Assembly: GCF_021134715.1 (NCBI RefSeq)
Contig: NC_060021.1
Coordinates: forward strand, 5,518,001 to 5,582,000
DNA: 64,000 bases
Direction: 5' to 3'
Origin: Daphnia pulex
Lineage: Eukaryota; Arthropoda; Branchiopoda; Diplostraca; Daphniidae
Below, one piece after another: positions 37,724 to 48,140 of the stretch; positions within the stretch are counted from its first letter, which is position 1; each line of letters begins with the position of its first letter. The notes beneath the pieces are model-generated. The model was not told the origin of the DNA, did not search any database, and was given only the letters and a program-made list of their open reading frames with translations. Made by a program: the position numbers and the translations under genes.

Positions 37724-38135
37724 GTAAGAAATGTCATCGTAATCATCCCGTGTCTCTTAGAAAACAGAAAAAGAACTGATAGAATCGTTAAAATAAGCTC
37801 TATTTTAGCGCAGAATACCGTTAAATTGCTAGTTATAATGATTATTTTCTTGGTAGTCTAATTTTGACTGCCTACTCGGGCACAATTCCATAGATATTTT
37901 CCATGCTGATATTTAAACACCAAATCATAATAACTAATTGTGCAGCATGGATCTGCTCTTCCTAGTAAGAGACCAGGACTCGTAGTATCGTTGAAAATCT
38001 CGTTGATTTTTTTTGTAAATTGTTCTTTGTGCTTTGGAACAGTTGGGAACTTTAAAATAGAAGTAATCAATTGTTAAACTGCTGTTGTGACGTCATGACC
38101 ACTTTTGAAATTGTTGTTCTATGAAGCTGTTTTGT

Positions 38136-38208
38136 GGTACTATGGCTGAGATGGCAAAGCGCCTGCCTAGTAAGCAGGAGATCACGAGTTCGAGTCTCAT
38201 TGGGACCT
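38136..38208 (+). tRNA. tRNA-Thr(AGT), class B
   Basis: Class B body; one base fewer in the 3' flank (AATCACCCG). Confidence 0.72.
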
Positions 38209-38617
38209 GTAAGAAATGTCATCATAATCACCCGTGTCTCTTAAAAAACAGAAGAAGAACTGATAGAATCGTTAAAATAAGTTCTATTTTAGCGCAGAAT
38301 ACCGTTAAATTGCTAGTTATAATGATTATTTTCTTGGTAGTCTAATTTTGACTGCCTACTCGGGCACAATTCCATAGGTATTTTCCATGCTGAAATTTAA
38401 ACACCAAATCATAATAACTAATTGTGCAGCATGGATCTGCTCTTTCTAGTAAGAGACCAGGACTCGTAGTATCGTTGAAAATCTCGTTGATTTTTTTGTA
38501 AATTGTTCTTTGTGCTGTGGAACAGTTGGGAACTTTAAAATAGAAGTAATCAATTGTAAAACTGCTGTTGTGACGTCATGACCACTTTCGAAATTTTTGT
38601 CCTATGAAAAGTTCTGT

Positions 38618-38690
38618 GGTCCTATGGGTTAGATGGCAAAGCGCCTGCCTTGTAAGCAGGAGATCACGAGTTCGAGTCTCGTTGGGACCT
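38618..38690 (+). tRNA. tRNA-Thr(TGT), class T
   Basis: Consensus class T. Opens the four-unit block repeated at 40555. Confidence 0.88.
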
Positions 38691-39101
38691 GTAAGAAATG
38701 TCATCATAATCATCCCGTGTCTCTTAGAAAACAGAAAAAGAACTGATAGAATCGTTAAAATAAGTTCTATTTTAGCGCAGAATACCGTTAAATTGCTAGT
38801 TATAATGATTATTTTCTTGGTAATCTAATTTTGACTGCCTACTCGGGCACAATTCCATAGGTATTTTCCATGCTGAAATTGAAACACCAAATCATAATAA
38901 CTAATTGTGCTGCATGGATCTGCTCTTCCTAGTAAGAGACCAGGACTCGTAGTATCGATGAAAATCTCGTTGATTTTTTTGTAAATTGTTCTTTGTGCTT
39001 TGGAACAGTTGGGAACTTTAAAATAGAAGTAATCAATTGTTAAACTGCTGTTGTGACGTTATGACCACTTTTGAAATTGTTGTCCTATGAAAAGTGTTTG
39101 T

Positions 39102-39174
39102 GGTCCTATGGGTTAGATGGCAAAGCGCCTGCCTTGTAAGCAGGAGATTACGAGTTCGTGTCTCGTTGGGACCT
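39102..39174 (+). tRNA. tRNA-Thr(TGT), T58 variant
   Basis: Class T with TTCGTGT and variable loop AGATT; upstream palindrome is TGACGTTA. Confidence 0.68.
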
Positions 39175-39585
39175 GTAAGAAATGTCATCATAATCATCCC
39201 ATGTCTCTTAGAAAACAGAAAACGAACTGATAGAATCGTTAAATAAGTTCTATTTTAGCGCAGAATACCGTTAAATTGCTAGTTATAATGATTATTTTCT
39301 TGGTAGTCTAATTTAGACTGCCTACTCGGGCACAATTCCATAGATATTTTCCATGCTGATATTTAAACACCAAATCATAATAACTAATTGTGCAGCATGG
39401 ATCTGCTCTTCCTAGTAAGAGACCAGGACTCGTAGTATCGTTGAAAATCTCGTTGATTGTTTTTGTAAATTGTTCTTTGTGCTTTGGAACAGTTGGGAAC
39501 TTTAAAATAGAAGTAATCAATTGTTAAACTGCTGTTGTGACGTCATGACCACTTTTGAAATTGTTGTTCTATGAAGCTGTTTTGT

Positions 39586-39658
39586 GGTACTATGGCTGAG
39601 ATGGCAAAGCGCCTGCCTAGTAAGCAGGAGATCATGAGTTCGAGTCTCATTGGGACCT
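39586..39658 (+). tRNA. tRNA-Thr(AGT), class B with repaired T stem
   Basis: T stem is ATGAG/CTCAT, so T50-A64 pairs, fixing the usual class B mismatch. A4/G69 and G13/A22 remain. Confidence 0.75.
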
Positions 39659-40068
39659 GTAAGAAATGTCATCATAATCATCCCGTGTCTCTTAAAAAAC
39701 AGAAGAAGAACTGATAGAATCGTTAAAATAAGTTCTATTTTAGCGCAGAATACCGTTAAATTGCTAGTTATAATGATTATTTTCTTGGTAGTCTATTTTT
39801 GACTGCCTACTCGGGCACAATTCCATAGGTATTTTCCATGCTGATATTTAAACACCAAATCATAATAACTAATTGTGCTGCATGGATCTGCTCTTTCTAG
39901 TAAGAGACCAGGACTCGTAGTATCGTTGAAAATCTCGTTGATTTTTTTGTAAATTGTTCTTTGTGCTGTGGAACAGTTGGGAACTTTAAAATAGAAGTAA
40001 TCAATTGTAAAACTGCTGTTGTGACGTCATGACCACTTTCGAAATTTTTGTCCTATGAAAAGTTCTGT

Positions 40069-40141
40069 GGTCCTATGGGTTAGATGGCAAAGCGCCTGCC
40101 TTGTAAGCAGGAGATCACGAGTTCGAGTCTCGTTGGGACCT
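40069..40141 (+). tRNA. tRNA-Thr(TGT), class C
   Basis: Class C body; T5 at 40179-40183. Confidence 0.88.
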
Positions 40142-40554
40142 GTAAGAAATGTCATCATAATCATCCCGTGTCTCGGGATTTTTGTGTGAAAAAGAACTGA
40201 TAGAATCGTTAAAATAAGTTCTATTTTAGCGCAGAATACCGTTAAATTGCTAGTTATAATGATTATTTTCTTGGTAGTCTAATTTTGACTGCCTACTCGG
40301 GCACAATTCCATAGGTATTTTCCATGCTGATATTGAAACACCAAATCATAATAACTAATTGTGCAGCATGGATCTGCTCTTCCTAGTAAGAGACCAGGAC
40401 TCGTAGTATCGTTGAAAATCTCGTTGATTTTTTTGTAAATTGTTCTTTGTGCTGTGGAACAGTTGGGAACTTTAAAATAGAAGTAATCAATTGTAAAACT
40501 GCTGTTGTGACGTCATGACCACTTTCGAAATTTTTGTCCTATGAAAAGTTCTGT

Positions 40555-40627
40555 GGTCCTATGGGTTAGATGGCAAAGCGCCTGCCTTGTAAGCAGGAGA
40601 TCACGAGTTCGAGTCTCGTTGGGACCT
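40555..40627 (+). tRNA. tRNA-Thr(TGT), class T
   Basis: Duplicate of the copy at 38618 (1937 bp away). Confidence 0.88.
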
Positions 40628-41038
40628 GTAAGAAATGTCATCATAATCATCCCGTGTCTCTTAGAAAACAGAAAAAGAACTGATAGAATCGTTAAAATAA
40701 GTTCTATTTTAGCGCAGAATACCGTTAAATTGCTAGTTATAATGATTATTTTCTTGGTAATCTAATTTTGACTGCCTACTCGGGCACAATTCCATAGGTA
40801 TTTTCCATGCTGAAATTGAAACACCAAATCATAATAACTAATTGTGCTGCATGGATCTGCTCTTCCTAGTAAGAGACCAGGACTCGTAGTATCGATGAAA
40901 ATCTCGTTGATTTTTTTGTAAATTGTTCTTTGTGCTTTGGAACAGTTGGGAACTTTAAAATAGAAGTAATCAATTGTTAAACTGCTGTTGTGACGTTATG
41001 ACCACTTTTGAAATTGTTGTCCTATGAAAAGTGTTTGT

Positions 41039-41111
41039 GGTCCTATGGGTTAGATGGCAAAGCGCCTGCCTTGTAAGCAGGAGATTACGAGTTCGTGTCT
41101 CGTTGGGACCT
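41039..41111 (+). tRNA. tRNA-Thr(TGT), T58 variant
   Basis: Duplicate of the copy at 39102. Confidence 0.68.
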
Positions 41112-41522
41112 GTAAGAAATGTCATCATAATCATCCCATGTCTCTTAGAAAACAGAAAACGAACTGATAGAATCGTTAAATAAGTTCTATTTTAGCGCAG
41201 AATACCGTTAAATTGCTAGTTATAATGATTATTTTCTTGGTAGTCTAATTTAGACTGCCTACTCGGGCACAATTCCATAGATATTTTCCATGCTGATATT
41301 TAAACACCAAATCATAATAACTAATTGTGCAGCATGGATCTGCTCTTCCTAGTAAGAGACCAGGACTCGTAGTATCGTTGAAAATCTCGTTGATTGTTTT
41401 TGTAAATTGTTCTTTGTGCTTTGGAACAGTTGGGAACTTTAAAATAGAAGTAATCAATTGTTAAACTGCTGTTGTGACGTCATGACCACTTTTGAAATTG
41501 TTGTTCTATGAAGCTGTTTTGT

Positions 41523-41595
41523 GGTACTATGGCTGAGATGGCAAAGCGCCTGCCTAGTAAGCAGGAGATCATGAGTTCGAGTCTCATTGGGACCT
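41523..41595 (+). tRNA. tRNA-Thr(AGT), class B with repaired T stem
   Basis: Duplicate of the copy at 39586 with ATGAG/CTCAT. Confidence 0.75.
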
Positions 41596-42005
41596 GTAAG
41601 AAATGTCATCATAATCATCCCGTGTCTCTTAAAAAACAGAAGAAGAACTGATAGAATCGTTAAAATAAGTTCTATTTTAGCGCAGAATACCGTTAAATTG
41701 CTAGTTATAATGATTATTTTCTTGGTAGTCTATTTTTGACTGCCTACTCGGGCACAATTCCATAGGTATTTTCCATGCTGATATTTAAACACCAAATCAT
41801 AATAACTAATTGTGCTGCATGGATCTGCTCTTTCTAGTAAGAGACCAGGACTCGTAGTATCGTTGAAAATCTCGTTGATTTTTTTGTAAATTGTTCTTTG
41901 TGCTGTGGAACAGTTGGGAACTTTAAAATAGAAGTAATCAATTGTAAAACTGCTGTTGTGACGTCATGACCACTTTCGAAATTTTTGTCCTATGAAAAGT
42001 TCTGT

Positions 42006-42078
42006 GGTCCTATGGGTTAGATGGCAAAGCGCCTGCCTTGTAAGCAGGAGATCACGAGTTCGAGTCTCGTTGGGACCT
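42006..42078 (+). tRNA. tRNA-Thr(TGT), class C
   Basis: Duplicate of the copy at 40069; T5 at 42116-42120. Confidence 0.88.
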
Positions 42079-42491
42079 GTAAGAAATGTCATCATAATCA
42101 TCCCGTGTCTCGGGATTTTTGTGTGAAAAAGAACTGATAGAATCGTTAAAATAAGTTCTATTTTAGCGCAGAATACCGTTAAATTGCTAGTTATAATGAT
42201 TATTTTCTTGGTAGTCTAATTTTGACTGCCTACTCGGGCACAATTCCATAGGTATTTTCCATGCTGATATTGAAACACCAAATCATAATAACTAATTGTG
42301 CAGCATGGATCTGCTCTTCCTAGTAAGAGACCAGGACTCGTAGTATCGTTGAAAATCTCGTTGATTTTTTTGTAAATTGTTCTTTGTGCTGTGGAACAGT
42401 TGGGAACTTTAAAATAGAAGTAATCAATTGTTAAACTGCTGTTGTGACGTCATGACCACTTTTGAAATTGTTGTCCTATGAACAGTTCTGT

Positions 42492-42564
42492 GGTCCTATG
42501 GGTTAGATGGCAAAGCGCCTGCCTTGAAAGCAGAAGATCACGAGTTCGAGTCTCGTTGGGACCT
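42492..42564 (+). tRNA. tRNA with Thr body and Ser anticodon (TGA)
   Basis: Loop CTTGAAA, stem C27/A43. Last + strand tRNA before the inversion. Confidence 0.68.
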
Positions 42565-42904
42565 GTAAGAAATGTCATCATAATCATCCCGTGTCTCTTA
42601 GAAAACAGAAAAAGAACTGATAGAATCGTTAAAAGAAGTTTTATTTTAGCGCAGAATACCGTTAAATTGCTAGTTATAATAATTATTTTCTAGGTAATCT
42701 AATTTTGACTGCCTACTCGGGCACAATTCCATAGGTATTTTCTATGCTGAAATTTAAACACCAAATCATAATAACTCATTGTGCTGCATGGATCTGTTCT
42801 TCCTAGTAAGAGACCAGCGCTAAAATAGAACTTATTTTAACGATTCTATCAGTTTTTTTTATGACTTCTAAGAGACACGGGATGATTATGATGACATTTC
42901 TTAC

Positions 42905-42977
42905 AGGTCCCAACAAGACTCGGACTCGTGATCTCCTGCTTACTAGGCAGGCGATTTGCCATCTAAGCCATAGGACC
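42905..42977 (-). tRNA. tRNA-Thr(AGT), inverted block
   Basis: G24 to T in the D stem, T loop TCCGAGT (T55 to C), G51-T63 wobble. Anticodon arm intact. Confidence 0.75.
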
Positions 42978-43387
42978 AAAAACTTTGTCATAGGACAACA
43001 ATTTCAAAAGTGGTCATGACGTCACAACAGCAGTTTTACAATTGATTACTTCTATTTTAAAGTTCCCAACTGTTCCACAGCACAAAGAACAATTTACAAA
43101 AAAATCAACGAGATTTTCAACGATTCTACGAGTCCTGGTCTCTTACTAGGAAGAACAGATCCATGCAGCACAATTAGTTATTATGATTTGGTGTTTAAAT
43201 TTCAGCATAGAAAATACCTGTGCAATTGTGCCCGAGTAGGCAGTCAAAATTAGATTACCTAGAAAATAATTATTATAACTAGCAATTTAACGGTATTCTG
43301 CGCTAAAATAAAACTTTTTTTAACGATTCTATCAGTTCTTTTTCTGTTTTCTAAGAGACACGGGATGATTATGATGACATTTCTTAC

Positions 43388-43460
43388 AGGTCCCAACGAG
43401 ACTCGAACTCGTGATCTCCTGCTTACTAGGCAGGCGCTTTGCCATCTAAGCCATAGGACC
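43388..43460 (-). tRNA. tRNA-Thr(AGT), consensus, inverted block
   Basis: Perfect match to the consensus on the - strand. Confidence 0.96.
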
Positions 43461-43869
43461 AAGAACTTTGTCATAGGACAACAATTTCAAAAGTGGTCAT
43501 GACGTCACAACAGCAGTTTTACAATTGATTACTTCTATTTTAAAGTTCCCAACTGTTCCACAGCACAAAGAACAATTTACAAAAAAATCAACGAGATTTT
43601 CAACGATACTACGAGTCCTGGTCTCTTACTAGGAAGAAAAGATCCATGCAGCACAATTAGTTATTATGATTTGGTGTTTAAATTTCAGCCTAGAAAATAC
43701 CTGTGCAATTTTGCCCGAGTAGCAGTCAAAATTAGATTACCTAGAAAATAATTATTATAACTAGCAATTTAACGGTATTCTGCGCTAAAATAGAACTTAA
43801 TTTAACGATTCTATCAGTGCTTTTTCTGATTTCTAAGAGACACGGGATGATTACGATGACATTTATTAC

Positions 43870-43942
43870 AGGTCCCAACGAGACTCGAACTCGTGATCTC
43901 CTGCCTACAAGGCAGGCGGTTTGCCATCTAAGCCATAGGACC
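43870..43942 (-). tRNA. tRNA-Thr(TGT), inverted block
   Basis: Loop CTTGTAG (G38); D stem C11/C24 mismatch. Its D arm is GCTT, not GGGTT, so this TGT arose apart from class T. Confidence 0.75.
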
Positions 43943-44354
43943 GTAAAACGGCTTCATAGGACAACTATTTCAAAGGTGGTCATGACGTCACAAAAGCAGT
44001 TTTACAATTGATTACTTCTATTTTAAAGTTCCCAACTGTTCCACAGCACAAAGAACAATTTACAAAAAAATCAACGAGATTTTCAACGATACTACGAGTC
44101 CTGGTCTCTTACTAGGAAGAGCAGATCCATGCAGCACAATTAGTTATTATGATTTGTTGTTTAAATTTCAGCATGGAAAATACCTATGGAATTGTGCCCG
44201 AGTAGGCAGTCAAAATTAGATTACCTAGAAAATAATTATTATAACTAGCAATTTAACGGTATTCTGCGCTAAAATAGAACTTATTTTAACGATTCTATCA
44301 GTTCTTTTTCTGTTTTCTAAGAGACACGGGATGATTATGATGACATTTCTTACA

Positions 44355-44359
44355 GGTCC
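44355..44359. repeat. Target site duplication GGTCC (left)
   Basis: Five bases directly before the LTR, repeated after the other LTR. They are bases 68-72 of the tRNA acceptor strand read from the - strand. Confidence 0.92.
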
Positions 44360-44907
44360 TGTTCAGAAGCTAAATTAGAGCATAGGCCGCAGTGGGTTTT
44401 CTCTTCAATGTATTGCGAGTAAAGATTTGTCTGCCAGAATGGCAGTATGACTATGAGAGTTAACGATGTTGACGTAGCAATGGTATAAGCGATGGTGCCT
44501 GAAAGGCAAAGATAGATTTTAGGAAATAAGAATAACATAATAAACAGAATAGGGCAATACCTGCGAAGCAGAAATAGAACAAAATGGCTCACAGGCTATT
44601 GACCACAGAAATAAGGCAAGGCAGAATAGTTCCAGGGTGAACTACGATAAGACAATGACACGAAATTAATAAATAATATATACATACAACACAACACGTT
44701 GGACTAACCTTGTGAGACAAAGACCGAACAGAAATCACAGAAAGAAAGACAAGTAACGGTGATCTTCGAGAACAGAATGTCACACTCGACTTCAAAACGT
44801 GCAAGAAGCAAACGACTAATAGGAAAATATAGTGACAGCGAGAAATAAAGGCGAGGACGTTGCCAGATTGCAATAAATCGGCTCAAAGACGGAATTTCGC
44901 CGGAACA
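44360..44907 (-). repeat. 3' LTR of the BEL/Pao element
   Basis: 548 bp, about 99% identical to the 5' LTR. A purine tract lies just before it on the - strand. Confidence 0.93.
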
Positions 44908-44919
44908 TACTCCCCCGAA
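44908..44919 (-). promoter_or_regulatory. Polypurine tract of the retroelement
   Basis: On the - strand a GGGGGAGTA run lies directly before the 3' LTR, the usual place of the plus-strand primer. Confidence 0.6.
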
Positions 44920-45268
44920 TCGAGGTGTAGTGTAACATCGATGAGCAAATCAAGGCGAAATAGAAAAATAACGTCTTAGATGATTACAATGGGTAACTGG
45001 GATTTTAATGACTTGATGTAGACTTGATGTAAATGACAATCTTCAACTGCAGAGGAATTCTTCAGCGCATATTCTAGAAGATCCAGGTGATGTGTGGCTC
45101 TCTTACGACTGACTGGATGAACTCGGATGAATTTGGAATCCAGTCTTGGAGGTGCAGGTTGACATCGGACAGCATTCTCTTGACGCAATCCTCGGCACTG
45201 AACTTCCGGGTTCCACCATCTAAAATCGAGACGGCCCTTTGATGATCTTCGGACATTCCCGTGACTCG

Positions 45269-45763
45269 TTATTCGGTGTCAAAATTATCTGTTTCTCGGG
45301 ACTGATTCATCGCGTTGGCAGGCTGGACCAATTGGGTTGATCTGATGATTGTATTGGCTCTGACAGCTTTGACTAGGGGAAGAAGACCATCACAGATCAA
45401 AATGTCTACCATACCACAGGTCGTTGATACTGATAGATTGGGATGATCCTTCCAACGTTCCTTCGGAACTGGCCAATCGGTGATGGATGTATCGGTGGCC
45501 ACCGTTGGCAGAGTTGAGCAGACAATGGATGTGGTAGGATGAACTGAGCCTCCCATACTGAAACTGCTTCGCTGCAAGGGGTAGTCTATGACGTTTCTAA
45601 CTCTGATGATATTAAGGATGGGAGACGAACTGGAAAGAATAAGATGATCATCACAAAGTTTTAAGAGGCTGGGAAATCCTTGCTGCATTAAAGTAGAGTT
45701 GCTTCCCATCTCCACTCGTTGATGACCTTTGTTGTCGATGAGTAGAGTAGCTGGATATACCAC
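45269..45763 (-). pseudogene. Protease-like region of the BEL/Pao fossil
   Basis: Open stretch of 164 codons with ATLLIDN near the start, a central run of Ser/Thr-rich beta-like sequence, a TDWPVPKERWKDHPNLS segment and a VDILICDGLLP segment. This order matches the aspartic protease zone of BEL pol. Short pol-like patches follow downstream. It is part of a broken element. Confidence 0.55.
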
Positions 45764-45838
45764 GATGGAGGCGTGGAAATTGACTCGCTTGACGTCAGGT
45801 AGTAGCGCGTGGCAGAATAAGGCGCGGCCGGATTGACT

Positions 45839-46699
45839 TTAGGGCTTCCGTAGATGACAGACACGAATCGACTGACTTGGTTTCAGATTACCGAAACACA
45901 GCCGATACTTTACACAAAAGCTGACACGTTCTCCTGCAGAAGATAATTTGAAAGCTCCATGGCTCTCCAGGCTTTGCTCCCCTTCACACTTGAAACAGAA
46001 CGGGTGTGAAGCGGATTTCGATGAAATGTGTGACATTGACGAGTGTTTGGAAGAGACTTGATTGACACGAGCAGCAAAACATACGCTGGCTTTCTGAATT
46101 GGTGGTGTCGGTTCAGCCGCTAATCTTGAAAATGGATGAAATTGACCTCCGTTGCTGACTGAAGAGAGTTTGTCGAGATCGGAATCGACTGGCTGCAATT
46201 TCTGTAAAGCATCTTCTGCTTTTCTTCTGGACTGCTCTGCTTGTGTGCGGGTTTGTTGTGCCCCACGGATTTCTTCTTCCGATGCTCTTACTGCACGTTT
46301 AGAATCTTGCTTGATACTTTCATTGACTCCAGAAGGGGCTTCCCCAGCTCTGGACTTCAGGTGTTCTTCGGCTTCGGCAACCGCTTCACCAATCTGTTGA
46401 ACATACGACCGATGCCTCTCCTCTTGCCTGTCTTTCTCACTTGCATCTTCTACTGTTAGCAAGAGGGTATGCAAGAGTGTAGATGTCGTTGCTAAATACT
46501 GGAGGTGTTTGACTAGGCCGGTTATACCTCCCCGTGATCCGCACTGATCGATGTTGACTCGGATCTGACGAATCGTTGAGGTGATCTGACTGCGAACGCT
46601 TATCCTCCTTCTCTTCGTGAGCTCGACATCTCCAGCAGATTGATTAACCTTTCGGCCTTCTTCTTCTTCTTGGCTGGATCTAAAACTAGGACTAGGCAT
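45839..46699 (-). pseudogene. gag-like region of the BEL/Pao fossil
   Basis: Open frame of 286 codons. The N-terminal third is basic and polar. A long charged coiled-coil-like segment covers roughly residues 100-170, and a Cys-rich stretch around residues 235-285 resembles the BEL gag nucleic-acid-binding region (CxxC followed by a Leu-Cys-Phe motif). It follows the leader and precedes the protease-like region. It is part of a broken element. Confidence 0.7.
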
Positions 46700-47343
46700 G
46701 GCTGATTGGGCTTAGAGTGATTGAATTGGCTGAAACGAATAAGGCATGTGACTGAAATCAAAACACAAATCACGCTGACGGAAGAATGGGATAATAGACT
46801 GGTGATATTGACAGAAGAATAATAATAGACTGATAATCTAGTGAAATTGTTCGCGAGTCAAGATGCAGTAGAGTAGGCGAGAGGACGAGTCAGACTGCGA
46901 TTGACTAGAGGAATGGAACGGCTAAAATGAAGCTCGAGCTGCGTTGATGGAAGTAAAAGTAGTAGAGCTGACGAAGCGAGACGAAACTTGAAAGAGCTTC
47001 ACTGCAGATGACTAGAAGGGTAGACGACCGGATGAGTCAGCTGCATTGGTTCAATATTGACGAGCTGAATGCCTTGACTAGAAGAGTAGACGAGTCGAAA
47101 GGCAAGTGGTTTACTGATGAACCAGGAGGCTGAAAAATGAAGAACTGGACTGTGGATGACCAGATGTGTAGACTAGTCAAGCAGGTGATGGACTGAATGC
47201 CTTTGACTGGAAGAGTAAGAGGGTAGACGAGTCGAAAAGCAAGTGGTTCAATATTGATGAGTCGAATAGAGATGAACTGCAGATGACTAGAGGCGTAGAC
47301 GGCTGGATGAGTCAACTGTAATTTTATAATACTGGTGTCATGC

Positions 47344-47520
47344 TGAATAAAATGCTTCGACTAGGAGAGTAGACGAGCCGAAAGCAAATGTTTCAATATC
47401 GGCGAGCTGAATGCCTTGACTGGAAAGGTAGACGAGTCAAAACATGTGGTTCAATATTAGCGAGCTGAATGCCTTGACTGGAAAGGTAGACGAGTCAAAA
47501 CATGTGGTTCAATATTGGTG
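47344..47520 (-). repeat. 58-bp tandem repeats in the retroelement leader
   Basis: GAGCTGAATGCCTTGACTGG recurs 58 bp apart near 47404 and 47462, with a weaker copy before. It lies between the primer binding site and the gag-like region. Confidence 0.75.
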
Positions 47521-47559
47521 AACTGTGTAGGAGAGCTGCCAACGATAAACTTGAACAGC

Positions 47560-48070
47560 ACGATTGCTGGCGGGCCAACAATGATTATGATGGCTGAATA
47601 AGCTGACTGCTCACGATGAACCTGAACAGCAGGATGTTGTCAGGCCAACGTTGTAAATGCTGGCTGCAGAAATGCTGAATAGGACTGGATGGCTGCTCAC
47701 GATGAACTTGAACACCAGGATGTTGTCAGGCCAGCGTTGTAAATGCTGGCTGTAGAAGGCTGACTACAGGACTCGTGTAGCAGAATGATGGCTGGCAACA
47801 ATGAAGGTTGGCTGTTTAGGATGGCTGTACACGATGGACTTGAACAGCAGGATGATGACAGGCCAACGTTGTAAATGCTGGCAGTAGAAGGCTGGCTACA
47901 GGACTCGTGTAGCAGAATGATGGCTGGCCAACAATGGATGTTGGCTGTGTAGGATGGCTGCACACGATGGACTTGAACAGCAGGATGGTGACAGGCCAAC
48001 GTTGTAACTGCTGGCAATAGAAGGCTGGCTACAGGAACTCGTGTAGCAGAATGATGAGGGGCCAACGATG
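47560..48070 (-). repeat. ~132-bp tandem repeats in the retroelement leader
   Basis: A unit with GGCTGGCTACAGGACTCG recurs near 47758, 47890 and 48023, about 132 bp apart, with a weaker copy upstream. The 122-codon open frame across it is a product of the repeat. Confidence 0.8.
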
Positions 48071-48117
48071 ATGATGTTGGCTAAACAATAAGCTGGCCAC
48101 CACCTTCACTGACTAAA

Positions 48118-48136
48118 GCTCCGGTTCGAAGGACCA
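48118..48136 (-). promoter_or_regulatory. Primer binding site of the retroelement
   Basis: On the - strand it reads TGGTCCTTCGAACCGGAGC, four bases inside the 5' LTR. It starts with TGG, the complement of tRNA CCA, and includes the complement of a T-loop TTCGAA. The short distance from T loop to CCA is unlike a full tRNA 3' end, so the primer tRNA is not assigned. Confidence 0.7.
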
Positions 48137-48140
48137 AAAA

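Larger units (their letters stand above)
1..42816 (+). repeat. Left block of 485-bp tRNA-Thr tandem satellite (88 tRNA copies)
   Basis: Head-to-tail units, mostly 484-487 bp apart, each with one tRNA-Thr on the + strand. Each spacer of about 410 bp holds, in order: a 3' flank with CATCATAATCATCCCG; a TTAGCGCAGAATACCG block; an AT-rich stretch; a tRNA-like fragment with CCTAGTAAG and a T7-T12 run; AGAAGTAATCAATTG; the TGACGTCA palindrome; and a GTCCTATGA motif. I see no protein gene in the spacers. AGT and TGT units are intermixed, often as three-unit groups of about 1455 bp. The window opens inside the spacer of an upstream unit. Confidence 0.97.
42817..44359 (-). repeat. Inverted block of the tRNA-Thr satellite, part 1
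   Basis: At about 42816/42817 the array switches strand: the + unit stops in the GAGACCAG motif and a - strand unit begins at GCGCTAAAATAG. Three tRNA copies lie in this part, and the fourth is met on the far side of the inserted retroelement. The units are the same repeat, read in reverse. Confidence 0.95.

Noticed and set aside
1-42816. Regular direct repeats as a CRISPR array
   Set aside because: The unit is 485 bp with a eukaryotic tRNA inside, and there are no short repeats with unique spacers.
44350-44886. Open frames of 60-94 codons inside the left LTR, repeated in the right LTR
   Set aside because: They lie in LTR regulatory DNA and are present twice only because the LTRs are copies.
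46152-46459. + strand frames of 72-82 codons opposite the gag-like region
   Set aside because: Shadows of the - strand reading frame.
47697-48065. 122-codon - strand frame
   Set aside because: It follows the ~132-bp leader repeats of the retroelement and has no family resemblance.
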